Positions 25,301-37,833 are shown, numbered from the stretch's first letter. The stretch: 64,000 nucleotides of DNA from Sphagnum magellanicum (GCA_021904315.1 CM038917.1:2976001-3040000), one strand, 5' to 3'. A program made the numbers and translations. The notes: generated by a model from the letters alone, not told the origin.

Positions 25301-26150
25301 GGATGCTGCTGGGGAATGTAATTATGGTAGTACCTCGTCTGCTTTGACACATGTCTGTTGAATAATTACTTAATTAATTAATTTTGAAATGAAAATTTCA
25401 ACAAATAGAAATATTCTTGAAGATTCAACATTTTGTTTCACAACTTTTTTTTAATTTAAAAAAAAATCATAAAATTTTCATCATTTCTAAAAATAATATA
25501 ATTCGTGTCAAAGCTGCCAAGGAAGGAAGTAGGGTAGTTCACAACTGAGTGGACCCCCCGTACACCCATTGTGAATCCAACTGCTCAGATTCATATCTTT
25601 TGGACGAGCTTTACAACTCTCATGTATGTAATGAACTTGGAAGCGAGAGAGTGAACCAACAGCCACCAGTAGTGCACCGGCCTCAACAGACCAGTGTTCA
25701 CCGAACACCTAATAAGCTAGTCCACAATCCATTTGAAGCCCAATACAACTCAGTGCCTTTTGTGTCTTATGAGGTAGGTCTTCACCCGGCTCACCCCTCT
25801 CTCTCCCCCAGTGTTGTGCAGTTATTTGCTTTTTAAATAACCGGAGGTTCTCTTTCTTAAGGAACTCAGATGAAAAAACCCACTGATTTCAATTGTTTAG
25901 GAAACAACCCGTAAGTAGAGAACCACTGGTTACGGGTATTTCAATGCCATCAAAGAACCAACGGTTTTCGTGAAAGAACCAGCAAAAAATGGACCAGTTA
26001 GAAAGGCAGGTTTTTTTGAATTTTCAAAAAGTTTGAGAACCAAGGTTCTAGGTCAAAACCAAAATTGATTTGAGTTTTGAACCCTTGTCAAGTAAATGAG
26101 TATATACCTGGGTTGATAACCGGTTGATATCTGTAACGGATTCTAATACT
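22400..26150. other. Gene-free stretch
   Basis: No supported gene. It contains a G run near 24607-24615, an AG microsatellite at 24890-24909, and short unsupported open frames. Near 25.65 kb a sequence like GTGAACCAACAGCCACCAGT resembles the terminal repeat of the MITE at 26.19 kb, so a degraded relative may lie there. Confidence 0.5.
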
Positions 26151-26188
26151 CGCACAACACTCAAATGGCTTTGCAAGGAGACATTAAG

Positions 26189-26551
26189 GGCCACAGTGAA
26201 CCAGCACCCACCAGTGCACCATCCACTGGATGCCTGTTATGACTCAGTTGTGGATGATCCTCAACTGAGTTACTACCCGGTTTCATCTTGGTAACCCATT
26301 CTATAAGAAGTAGGTCTAACATATAGATAGACAGGTAGGTAACAAAATAGGGGACTACTAGGTACGTAGATAGTTTATACATAGTAGGTAGGGGCTGTTT
26401 TTACTACCTACCTAGTTGGTAGGTAGTAAATAAACCAACTGAGCTAACCACCATGGTTAGCTAGTGAACTGGAACCCAACAGAAAACTGTTTCCTGAGCA
26501 CATATCATTCATCCTTGATGGTGCACTGGTGGGTGCTGGTTCACTGTGGCT
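26189..26551. mobile_element. MITE, 363 bp, 33-bp perfect inverted repeats, 9-bp TSD
   Basis: The left arm 26191-26223 (begins CCACAGTGAACCAGCACCCA) is the exact reverse complement of 26517-26549. One mismatch occurs at the extreme tip (GG against AG). Both sides carry the same 9 bp, GACATTAAG (26180-26188 and 26552-26560). A 9-bp duplication with long terminal repeats fits a Mutator-like MITE; if only 8 bp are counted, hAT would fit. The interior holds a 13-bp perfect hairpin (26400-26412 with 26418-26430, TTTACTACCTACC) and no coding sequence. This is one of the best preserved elements in the window. Confidence 0.88.
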
Positions 26552-27775
26552 GACATTAAGCACTCTAGATTAAGCTCATTTCCAGCTCATGCCATCTCCC
26601 TCTCTCCCTAGGGCAAATTCTATCATGCAAAACACAAGTCTAAATAACACGAGCTCTTTGCAGACCGAGTGCTTGAGGATTGATCTGTGTTCAGCTCATG
26701 AACTTCATTTTTTGTCCAGTACTGGAAATCAAAGAGTCCAAGTTTTCAGGTACCTTGGTCCCAAGTCCCAACCCCATCCCCCCTACCCCTTCTTGCCTTT
26801 GTTTGTTCATATGAATAAAGAAACATGAAATCACGGATGTCCTTTTCTTGTCGGTTTTAACTCTTTAAGTCTTCTAGAGTAGCTTCTACCGACCATTGGG
26901 CATCATATCATGAACTTGGGTGCACACTAACATGACTTCAATTCGGTTGAATAGAATTTGTAATCCTTATTGTGCTCATCACTCATTTTTGCCTACACTA
27001 ATACCCCTCTCTTCAATCATGAGTACATGGGTAACTATTAGACATTGCATGAAAATGTTAAACAACTCATTGTTGTTCCATCCTTTAGGCGACAAATGTT
27101 AAGGCTTTGCAAAAGTATTCATAGCATTGAAATCTTTCTTTCAAAACATTTATTGAGTTATTAGTATTCCCCCCAAAACCTCAACAAAATTCTAAAATAT
27201 GACTCAAACTTTGCAAACTTCATGGTTTTGTGATTTGGGATTTGAAGATTCCTATCATTATTAAAATTTCTTTAAGAATCCCCACATCCCCAAAAAAAGG
27301 TTTTGTTGTTGGGGGGAGGTGGGGGGAGGTGGGGTTATTACATGTTCTCATCACGTTCCCTTTAAATTCCCCAAGTTGTTCCCTAAAGCGTTCCCAATAT
27401 CACCTCAATTTCCTAGGTATGTATCCAATTTTTTATTTTTTTTCAAAATTTAATAAAGGGAATGCGGCGTCGCTACTGTTCCATAGGTGGGCCGACTATT
27501 CCCCAACTATTATTTCTTTTCTTCTTTTATCCTTTGACGGCTGTGCCCCCACCCGCCCTGTAATGTCCTAATTATATGATCCGACCCGCCAATCAAGCGA
27601 CATTTAGGATTTTCTGGCCAATAATGTGCCAGATGGCCTCCTCAAGGCTCAAGTTGGGGGGAAAAAAAAAAAAAAAAAAGGCAAAAAAAAGGCCAAAAGA
27701 AAAAAGACAGGCGCATTTATAGATACCTACCTAACACATACGTAGATACCTACCTACCGGCTGCCTGCCTACTGC

Positions 27776-28002
27776 TGACATGTCGGCTGCAACCTATTAC
27801 CGACCCCTATTGGAATTCGGTGCCCGGTTTCATAACCAATCAGGTGACAGAATGATGACGTGTTCATTCTCCATTGGGTATGTGGCTTATATTTACTACG
27901 TGGCCGAATTCCTGTGTGGCAGTGTTCGTCGAGTCGCTATTGGGTGGAATTGCGCAGATGTTTTGTGTTATCCAATCAACGGCCAGAGTTACCGACATGT
28001 CA
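27776..28002. mobile_element. Possible short MITE-like element with CCAAT motifs
   Basis: TGACATGTCGG at 27776-27786 is the exact reverse complement of CCGACATGTCA at 27992-28002. The enclosed 227 bp is unusually GC- and CpG-rich for the interior and carries several CCAAT/ATTGG motifs. No target-site duplication is visible and the inverted repeat is only 11 bp, so this may be chance. No coding call is made for the overlapping frames. Confidence 0.35.
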
Positions 28003-28179
28003 ACATGGGACATTAGGTGTCGAATCCAACCCACTTGTGCAAAATATTTGGACGGTGTGGACGGTGCAGCCTTGCTGACCTTTTTACACCTGTACTTACA
28101 GCCCACCTCTGTTTCGTTTTTTCTTTCTTTTTTTGGGGTTTTGGAGGGGCCGGGGGGATGGGGGGAATGGGAGACGGAA

Positions 28180-28640
28180 GTTGATGAGATTGGCTTTTTG
28201 TTCATGACCGACCCACTTTTCAAGTCTTCGGGCTAGAGGGTCGGGTGGGTGTGTTGATGAGATTCTTCGGTTTTCCGTTCATGACCAACCCAGTTTTCAA
28301 CTCTTTGGGGGTGGTGGGTCGGGTGTGTTGATGAGATCCGTTTTTTTGTTTGTGACCGACCCACTCTTCAACTCTTTGGGGGCATGGTCAGGGGGTGTGT
28401 TTGATGATGAGATTCATCTTTTGTTCATGACCGACCCACTTTGCAACGAATTGGAGATTGGAGGCTGTCGATATTGATGAAATTGTTAGTGTCCATGACC
28501 GACCCACTTTGCAACCGATTGGAGGCTGCATACTTTGATGAAATTGAAGTGTTCATGTCGGACCCAGTTTGGAACAGATTGGAGGCTGTGGATGTTGATG
28601 AGATTCGTTTTTTTGTTCACAACCGACCCCACTTTCTTTC
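28180..28640. repeat. Tandem array, 7 units of 60-77 bp
   Basis: The phrase TTCATGACCGACCCACTTT, with variants, recurs at about 28201, 28278, 28350, 28424, 28492, 28552 and 28616. Each copy is preceded by GTTGATGAGATT-like sequence. Early units contain TCTTTGGGGG and later ones GATTGGAGGCTG, so there are two sub-families. Short open frames through it reflect the repeat. Confidence 0.9.
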
Positions 28641-28830
28641 CAATGGATTGGACTTCAAGAAAAATCATGAGAAACATTCCTGAGGTTCAGGTTGTAGAGA
28701 AAGAAAGAAGAGGACAAATTAAAGAGGTTCCGCCATTATAAATGTGGAAAAATAGGAGTGTTGGGTAAGGGACCGTAACATGGCCTCATACACCAGTTTC
28801 AGATGGGGAGGATACTGATGTGGGCCATTA

Positions 28831-29224
28831 GAGCATCTCCAACAGTGCTCAATATGTGACTCCAGACAGTAAAATTTATTTGCGAAAAAGTTAAAATGTG
28901 CAGGTTTAGCTCAGGAAATTGGTTTTTTCGCACGAATTTTCGCACCAAATTAGTGGAGCTTGCGGTGGCTGTAAAAAGGCGCAACACTGTGGTACACCTC
29001 CAACAAAGAGTGGAATAAATTGGACCTGACTGCGGCTCAGTATTTCTGATTGGTCAATCATGATGATTGGTCCAGGTGGTTTGCTATTAGTAGCCACTCC
29101 TGTATATGGACATGCAGTTCCGGTTTCAGTTTTATTGGTGGCGTTACCAGAAAAAAGAGAGCTAAACTTAGACACTTAATTTTACTATCCAGACTTTACA
29201 TACTGAGCACCGTTGGAGATGCTC
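28831..29224. mobile_element. PIF/Harbinger-type MITE, 394 bp, TTA target duplication
   Basis: The left end GAGCATCTCCAACAGTGCTC (28831-28850) and its continuation to about 28876 match the reverse complement of 29179-29224 over about 46 bp with a handful of differences. Both ends are flanked by TTA (28828-28830 and 29225-29227). GAGCATCTCCAAC termini with TTA duplications are a familiar signature of plant Tourist/PIF-Harbinger MITEs. There is no coding capacity. Confidence 0.88.
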
Positions 29225-29639
29225 TTACTAAGATGCCTCAACTGGCATAAACAACTATGTGGAAAATTCCTCCTGTCAGCAAGGGAGGGGATCAGCCTTT
29301 TTTGTTGGGAGCGAAAATTTGGACCTGTTGGCGAGTGTTTTGGGAATGCTTTATTGCAAAATCAATGATTTTTATAAAATTACCAAAAACTCAATTTTTT
29401 ATATGAAAAAGCCAGATTTCTATACATAGTTCAAGTAGGTAGCCAAAAAAAAAAAACTTTATTAGTAGCCTGGGTAAATTGCATAATGGATGCTTGTGAT
29501 CTTGGCTACAACACAAAATTGGGTAGAAATAAGAAAAAGAAAAGATATTGGAATGAGCTTTGGCCTTTTTTCTTTTTGGGGAACAAATGCAAACCATTGC
29601 AAAGACAAAAAAAAGAGCCAAACACCCTTTGTAATGTTT

Positions 29640-29850
29640 AGACCTAGGATGCAAGAATTACTAAATATTGAACAATATTGTCATTGAAATTTCAACAAAA
29701 TCAAAAATGAATTTTAAAGGTAAATTGGGGCACATTCTTGGTATGGTTAGAAAGTGTTCAATAAGTTTGGATTTGTGGGAGGCAATTTTATCATTTTTAG
29801 ACCTAAGGTGTATAAGATACTGAATTTTGAATAAAGTGTCCAAACACTTT
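29640..29850 (-). repeat. Dispersed repeat, copy 2 (inverted relative to 5.8 kb)
   Basis: The minus strand repeats the ordered blocks of 5790-5995. It lies directly beside the minus-strand copia remnant at 29.9-30.7 kb, on its 3' side, so the family may be a retrotransposon part or a later insertion. Confidence 0.7.
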
Positions 29851-29909
29851 CATATCAAATAGAGGGGCTGAGTTCAAAGGGAAGTAGTTTCAAGCATATA
29901 TTGTAACTA

Positions 29910-30700
29910 TTTTTGTAAAGCAAAAGCTACAATGCCAAACTAAGAAGGCACATTGCTCGGCTTCTCTCTTTTCATGAATCCAACATACTTTTAAAAGAAA
30001 TACAATGCGTCTAACTTCTTGGTTATGTTATATAGGACTTTATATTATGAATGATCATATTTTAAACTAACGTCATAACTAGCCCCTCCCATTGACTTCG
30101 AGCTAAAGGAACCACACAAGTTGGTATGGACTATATCTCCAATTTTAGTTGCTATGATTTTCACATCTTTCTTTGGAAATGGACTTCATTTTGCTTTCCC
30201 AAACACACAACCTTCACAAAATGGTGGCTCCTTGTTCACTAACAACAAACCATCTACCTCTTCTATTGTGATCTACATTGTATTGTCTAGCGATTAACAT
30301 GACACAACTTTTGGTGCCATATCTCAAGTCTAGCATCTATTTATGTTTGCCAAATAAATGATCCAATTGATCATATGATCATTTCCTTTTTTATGTTAGC
30401 AAAATATACCTTGTGTGTGGGGTGGTTATGGGTTTATATGTAAGTGCGACGTTATATCATCAACTAATAACCCTTCCATACAATTATGATCCTTTGCAAA
30501 TTAGGTAACATGCATTTATGTACATGCACCATCTTACAACCTACCTTGATGGGTTTTATGATCAAGAAAAAATTCCTTCCAAACTTTGAAACATGCAAAA
30601 CATCCTTCAACTTTGACATCTGCCATGTGTCACCAATCTTCACCAACACATCGATGTTTCACATTTTAACAATTAGAAATTCAAAGTTCCCAACTCCATG
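29910..30700 (-). pseudogene. Decayed Ty1/copia fragment: pre-integrase to integrase
   Basis: Minus-strand translation across frames gives LKDVLHVSKFGRNFFLI (upstream of the GAG_pre-integrase domain) near 30.6 kb. CEGCVFGKAK then SPFPKK, the copia pre-integrase zinc-knuckle-like motif, follows near 30.2 kb. Then comes IGDIVHTNLCGSFSSKSMGG, the start of the integrase core (usual form VHTDLCGP), near 30.1 kb. Reading frames are interrupted by stops and shifts, so it is dead. No LTRs were recognised around it. Order and motifs make the copia assignment strong despite the decay. Confidence 0.8.
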
Positions 30701-30749
30701 GACCATCTTATGATCATTTGATGTGTCATGATATATAGTTTTTGAACCA

Positions 30750-32930
30750 CTTGCCATGTTTTATCATGTGTTGAGTGCATCTTGTGTTTGAAATCCATGC
30801 ATCTTTATACTATTGTTCAAGGGTATAAGTAAGATTAGGGTTACCACTAGGAATGTCACATGTCCCGTTTCATGAAAGGGGTCAAATTTGGAACCAAATT
30901 GCCATCACATAATTTTGTATTTTTAAAGTTGACACATATTACTATATTGTGCATTTCTCGAATATTAAAATGATTCATTTCCAATAAGATTTTGACATGG
31001 TTTGATGAATTCATATACATGTTTCTTATGTTAAAAGTTCCAAGAAAGTCACTTTTTGGGGTCATGAACATAAGACACCAAACAAAAACATTTATTGACC
31101 CCATTTGATTTTATTTCCTCTTTCAAAGGATGCCTATGATCTTTACCTAAGGAAAACAACAAAAAAACACAATAAAATGTGTCACATTAATTACTTGTTT
31201 ACTTTTCAACATTAGGAAAAATAGTCCTAGCAAGGCCATATGGATCATGAATGATTTTTTTTTAAAAATTAACTTGATTTTGGTTTCTCCTAGCAGGGCA
31301 TTTCAAGTAGTATCTATTTATGTTGGATATTCATTAAAATATGAAACATTAGTATTTTAATCTCCCACTAATTGTTTTGGCATTCTTTGGGATTCCTTTC
31401 CCAAGGAAAAAAAAATTCATGAACCCCATTTTGAATTGACATGGATAGATGTGCAACATTTAATTTATTAAAATCTAAGCAATAAGAGTCATTAATTATG
31501 GGGGCTATATTTTACCATCCTTCGTTGGAGTTTAGGATTTTTGGAAAAGATTGCAATGGCAATACACCATTTTCAAATGATAACCATCACTATCTTTGAA
31601 AGTTCCTATAATCACAACATGTGTGAAGCCTTTGCAACTTGTGAATGTGCAACACATTGGACTTAGGACATGTGTATAATGAGACAACATTTTATAGGTC
31701 ATGGTTTTAACAACAATCCATGTACATGTTGTGATGATGCGATTACAATGTTCATGTGTTTTGATGCCTGCAACTTGCCCACAAGACTAAGGTCTATGTT
31801 TACTCTCACATGTACATTTATTTTCTTGGGATTTGAATGCATCAACATTTTTAAAAGGTGTTGGAAAGCTCTTTACATCCTTTGGATTCATGTTTTGTTT
31901 GATTATCTTTTGGTTAGGCTCTTGTTTCATAGAGGAAAAAAAAAGAAAACTACATGTTTTCAATTTCATAATTTCAGGATCCAAGTAAAACATTCATAAC
32001 CAATCTTTTGCATGTGTCATGGTTTATTTGACTTGGAAGTCTATACAACATATTGAGCTAAGCTTTATTGTTGTGGCCTTTAGTAGGGTTTTAAAAAGTT
32101 TCAAAAGGAAACCCTATATTTTTTCAAAGAAAGATGGGGCTTGGGGCTACCTTTGTAGGTTAACATTCCAACTCTTCTATCCTTCATTATTTTTCCTCTT
32201 TCCATCAAATATATTCTTATTCTTTGAAGTTCTTTTCGACCTCCGTCATTTGAACTGAGTGTTCTTTTAATCTTCTGCACATTTTTTTCAAAATAACATT
32301 TTTTCATGTGAGTTCTGTAGCTTAATTATGATGATATGATATGTAATTTCTACAAATTTATCTCATCTACAGTCTAGTCCCTTAACCAACTTGTCCATGG
32401 CTTCATCTCTTGGGAACCTTTTTCTTCTTCTTGGTGATTGTTGACTTAACATAATAACTAAAATTGATAGTGAACTTGAAATTGAACTTGGCATTGGTAC
32501 CTTAGGCTCCATTCAAGTTGAAGATGTTCAAGAACCTCCCCCTCTCAATAAACAATGAACTTATGAAGATGGTGTCGTCCATGTTTTTTTTTTTTTTTGG
32601 TCTTATATTGTTTTATATTAAGCTCATTTTGTTATTTTTTTAAGATCTAGTTTCTTTTGAAGTTGTATTTGATTATGTAGAAATTGAACTTAACATTTGG
32701 TTTTTGCACTATTGAAACCTCATTCATAATCACTAATACAAAAGTGGGGTGCAATTCATTGGCCTAAATCACTATGGGACCTTAAAACTAAAATAGGTTC
32801 ACTACACTTTAGTGATTTCACCTTGTTTAAAATTATTTCATTATAAGGTCAATATGTAAACATCATGTTTCACTGTTAATTGACATAATTCAATATTATA
32901 ATTTAATATGGTAAATAAGTTTTTTTTATG
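30750..32930. other. Gene-free stretch
   Basis: AT-rich, CpG-poor, stop-ridden sequence. A few frames of 70-110 codons occur (for example 31670-31999 plus), but they have no recognisable motifs, no splice context and no partner exons. No feature is supported. Confidence 0.5.
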
Positions 32931-32939
32931 TCGTTTTTA

Positions 32940-34135
32940 AAAATACCATATGTTATTTTAGGATATCCTAAGTTATTATAGGTTATTATAAATTGTTATA
33001 TGTTACTTCAAGTTATATTTTAAGCTATTGAAATTCAATCTATCTTATGTTATTATAAGGTATCTTATCCTAAAATATAATAATTTAAAATAATCAATAA
33101 TAGCTTACAATAGAATAACCAAAAATAACATATGGTAAATATCCTAAAATAGCCAACAATAACCTATGATGTAATAATTAATAATAGCCTATGGTAAAAT
33201 ATTTAGAATAACTAGTAATAACCTATGATAGAATAACCAATAATAACTTAGGATAAAATAACATTAAATAACCAACAATAACCAACTATAAAATAGCCTA
33301 TAATAACCTAAAATAATCAATAATAGCCTATGATAAAATAATTAGTAATAGCTTATGGTAAATAGCCTAAATTAGCCTTAAATAATTTATGATAAAATAA
33401 CCAACAATACCTTAAATTCTAAAACTAACTTATGATAAAATAGCTAACAATAGCTTATGTTAAAATTTCCTAAAATTATTAAGAATAACCTATGATATAA
33501 TAGCTAATAATGGATTATGGTAAAATTGCCTATAATTGTCAAGAAATAACCTATGATAAAATAACTAACAATAGATTATGGTAAAATTGCCTAAAATTGC
33601 TGAGAATAATTTTAAAAATAATAGCCAATTATAATAAATGGTAAAATAATTTAAAATATCCAATAATAACATATGATAGAATATTCAAAAATAGCCAATG
33701 GTAAAATAATTTAAAATAGCCAACAATAACATATGATATAATAATGAAAAATAACCAATGGTAAAATAACCTAAAATAGTCAATAATAGTGTATGATAAA
33801 ATAACCAACAATAACTAATGGTAAAATAGCCCAAACTAACCCAAAAAAACCTAGAATTGGTAACAATAGCCTACAATAAAATAGCCAAAAATAGCCAATG
33901 ATAAAGTTTTCTAAGATAGCCAAAAATAGCCAATGGTAAAATAGCCAATAATAGTGTATGATATAATAACCAAGAATAACCAAATGGTAAAATAGCCTAG
34001 AATATCCAATAATAGTCTATGGTAAAATAATTTAGAATAGTCAACAACAGCTTACAACAAAACAACCAAAAATTGCCAATGATAAAATAGCCTAAAATAG
34101 CCAACAATAACTTATAATAAAATAACCAATAGTAA
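32940..34135. repeat. AT-rich 60-bp tandem array with an inverted left edge
   Basis: The motif GGTAAAATA (or a close variant) recurs at 33459, 33519, 33580, 33640, 33700, 33760, 33820, 33934, 33986, 34021 and 34081; most spacings are 60 or 61 bp. Each unit is two related halves of about 30 bp, one built on CCTATGATAAAATAACCAA and one on CCAATGGTAAAATAGCC. At 32940-33075 the same family appears in reverse orientation (GGTTATTATAAATTGTTATA), so the array turns back on itself near 33.08 kb. Open frames across it are only a read-out of the repeat. Confidence 0.92.
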
Positions 34136-35601
34136 TATAACCATGTGTAGTAGGTGCATGATGCAAAAATTGTCATTGCCTCATTAAAACATACCTTAAT
34201 GTTAGGGATGGGAATATGCATAATATATGTACAAGCATCAAGGTGTTTTAATATGTCAGTAGTGGTCCTTTGTGTTTTGCATATTTGAAGATTTTCTTGA
34301 AATTCAATGGCTTAGACTTGTCTCTACATTTGTTTTTACTACTTCATGATCTACTCTTATGTCCAATTACATCAAACAAGGATATGAAAATAGTTGTTTT
34401 GTAAGTCTTGACTACTTGGATCTACCATTTCATGGTGCAAGTGTTATGTAGGTCTATTATTGGACCATATTGAATATGGAGTTAACATTTGATCTATGAT
34501 TCATAACTAGGATAACTAGCTCAAGGATTTGTATGATGATTTAATGTATTTAATGGATGTTCATAGAGATTCATGGAGATAGAGTTGAAAGGATCAAAAC
34601 ATTTAAATTAAAAAGTTAGCAAGTGATTTGGTGGAGTTTCACCAAACTAACCACCATGTTTGTTATTTTGTAGGTTTTCCAAACAATATATATCTAGAGC
34701 TACCTCTTGGGGATCCTAATCCTCAAGGTTGTATTTTTGTCATTATTTGATACATTGTTGTTTCATCTATTTTTGCCATTGCAAAGTAAGTTGAATCATC
34801 TTAAACTTTGTTTCAAAGTTGTGCCTTGAGTTTAATTTTATAATGTTTAGCTCTATAACCTTTTAATGTGCACAAAGTGGATGCAACTCTTTGAACTACT
34901 TAAAAGTAAGTTGACTCTAGTGTAGATGAGTTTTTTTTGAAAAAACATTAAAGACTATATGCATTAAGTACAATAAACTTTGAACTAGTTTTAGTATTGG
35001 AAAAATGGAGTAGCTTGAAAGTTTAATAATTTGTATATTTTAAAAAATTCTTGGCTAATAGTGACAATTATGAAATGTTGCATTTTAAATTAGGTTTATA
35101 CTTTGTGTATTCTTTCGGGTTTTGTTAAGGAAATTGTGTTGTCAAGTTTAACTATTTATAAACAATATATGTTACATACTATAAGCAAACCATGAGATGG
35201 CCAAGGTACATGTGTTCATTTAAAGGCTAATGTTGCAAGAAAGGAAGCTTAGAATGAAAGGCAGTAGTGTAAACAATGGTGAAAATTTGTAGTTGGAAGT
35301 GCAGTGGCCATTGTTAATGAACCTATTCTAGAAGTTAACATGTTTATGAATCTAGACATATCAACTAGCATATATGCAGACTTGTTAATAATGGTTCCAT
35401 CAGACTACACCTAAAGGTTTTAAGTTCCAATGATTGTTGCTTCCAAAGATTTTGAAGCACCCAATCTGGAAAGATGTATTGACAATTTTTTTTGATTTAG
35501 AGAATGCACATAACACACTCAACAACTTGTCAAGAGGATGGTAGTTTGTTAAAGGTAACCACTCAAAGGATGAGCAATGTGCTTAAAGTATTATATTTCT
35601 T

Positions 35602-35925
35602 ATGGTGGCATCAAATTCCATTTGCAACACTTCCCAAACCAGTGCATTAATAGGAGTTCACCAAAAAAACTTCAAACAAAGGATGGAAAGGAGGTTGTCT
35701 TTTGAATCTCAAATGGATAAAGCTCCTTGGGCTTTATGTGGGGAGGTTAAAAGTAAGGATGTTTTGTTTTTTGAGGTATGTAATGCAATTGTCAAATTTT
35801 GGACACACAACACACGAATGAATCCCAACATGAAAGATGTTGTCAAAAGGCTCATTCAGAAATCTTGGGAGTCACATGAAGCCCACCTTCTTTTGGAATC
35901 ACAAGTATATTTTTTTAATCCATGA
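35602..35925 (+). pseudogene. 107-codon frame, probable transposable-element relic
   Basis: The central part, VKFWTHNTRMNPNMKDVVKR then LIQKSWESHEAHLLLESQ, reads like genuine protein with a compact charged and aromatic pattern, unlike neighbouring frames. I cannot name the family. The upstream sequence (35.4-35.6 kb) also reads as protein in pieces but with stops. There is no promoter, start context or splice structure to support a live gene. Confidence 0.3.
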
Positions 35926-36237
35926 TTACATACATTTCATTTGAATATAGTAAATCTCATGGTCCTTTACCTTGCATTTTTTTGTCAATGTTTTATATTG
36001 TTGTTCAAAATATGAACCAAAGCATTTTCAATTTGATTTTACATTTTGAAATGGTACATATGATTCCCTTAGTTGGCAATGGTTGTTTTTGTTTTGCACT
36101 TGCAATATAATATGAAATGTGATTATAGCTTCATGATATATTGTTAACATGATTCATTCCAAGAAGTTCCAACTTTCTTTTCAAGTTCTCGTTTTCCTTC
36201 AAGTAACATCAATGATGGGAAGTTTGGTAAGTAAGTT

Positions 36238-36375
36238 GTTTCCTTACATTTGTATGTTAAGTACCTACTATTTCTTTACATTTGTATGTTAAGTACCTAT
36301 TGTTTCTTTACATTTGTATGTTAAGTACCTATTGTTTCATTTCTATTTCCTTACATTTGTATGTTACAAGTAGGT
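36238..36375. repeat. 32-bp tandem repeat, 3-4 copies
   Basis: CTTTACATTTGTATGTTAAG, followed by TACCTATTGTTT, repeats with TTACA anchors at 36244, 36276 and 36308 (32 bp apart) and a fourth, less regular copy at 36351. The first three copies are nearly identical. Confidence 0.92.
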
Positions 36376-37833
36376 TGTTTCCTTAAATTCAAGTATGATA
36401 AAAATGTTATTTCCTTTCTATTCCTAACATTTGTATGGTAAGCATGTTGTTTTCCTTCAATCAATATTCTAGGAATAATTATTTTTAATTCTAATATATG
36501 TTGATACTTGAAATTTCCTATAAATACAAAAACCTGACATCATTGTACTTACAATTCTTACTAATACCATTCATGTTTCCTTTGTGGTTCATGTTTTCAA
36601 GTATGCTTCCAACTCTAAAGAAAACTTGGACCTACATAATCCTTTACATATTAACATAAGGAAAAACCTCATTCCTTGTGTATTTTTCCTATTTAATTTC
36701 CTTGGCAAATTTCCTTTGTAGGTTTCTGCATTAAGACCAAATTATAAATTACTTTATCCATATATTTATGTTGTAATAAACTCCTTTGTTTTTCTTGATT
36801 TGATACTAGCTACCCCTACTCTTGATAAGTTTTTTTCTTGTTGTCTAATGTTTAAGGTCAATGTGCTTGAATACTTTAATGTTTTTAGGGTTGTAAGGTT
36901 GGGTTGGAATTAATTATGTATGTTCGCTTGCAACTTGCATTTTATACTTGTTAATTTGTGGAGCGAACAACAATAAAAAACCACAAGTCCTTCCATGATA
37001 TTGACATAACTTTACACATTCATTACTTGGGCAAGTAATGTAGAAAGTAATACACATGATGCAAAATTTATGTATTATAGGATTAGAATCATGCAACCAA
37101 TAATCAACATAACAAGATCTTTTTCAACCTCCCAATAGAAACATACGTCTATATTATAAAATCTTAAAGCTACTTATTTTTAATGCAACACAAAGACTTC
37201 ATTTTTTTGCATGCTTATGATGATTGTTTGCACTTTTGGCTCAACTACTAACTAATAACTTTATAACTTCTTTACTTGCTCTCTTTTGACCCTTTTTTGG
37301 CCAAAAGTGTGGCTACTTTTGGACTTTTTCCCTCTCCCCTAATGACTTTTCTTCCAAGTGTTGTTTGTGCACTTTCAATTGCTCCATCTCCCCTAGTGAC
37401 TCTTTTTGATACTTCAACAATAGTTGCAACCCTTTTTCTCTTTGTTGTTTTTAATTTCTAAGACATTACATTATCCTCACAAATCTTACCATTATGCACG
37501 ATGGGGAGACTAGGAACAAGGCTAGAATCAAAAGGTCTTCAACAACTCCCTTTCAAGGTACAACTTCATGTGATATTGAAATATGGCAATCATCTTCTTC
37601 ATCAGAAGACAAGGCAAAATCACTTAACGCTTTCAAATCATTCACAAGTGAAATAACTTGTAAAAGCATGGGATTTGGCAACCTAGATCCCCAACATGGT
37701 CATCAAATGTAAAATCGTAGGATCTAACAACCTAATTACCATGAAAGAAAAGGTTGCCGGGTGGAAAAGAAATAAAAAGAAAAATGGAAAGACTTGAAGG
37801 TAGGGATTGTTTTTTATTTGCCTATTGTGATGT

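Noticed and set aside
33629..34221. FYHWLF-repeat frames on the minus strand
   Set aside because: Translation of the 60-bp tandem array; no start context and no protein-level constraint visible.
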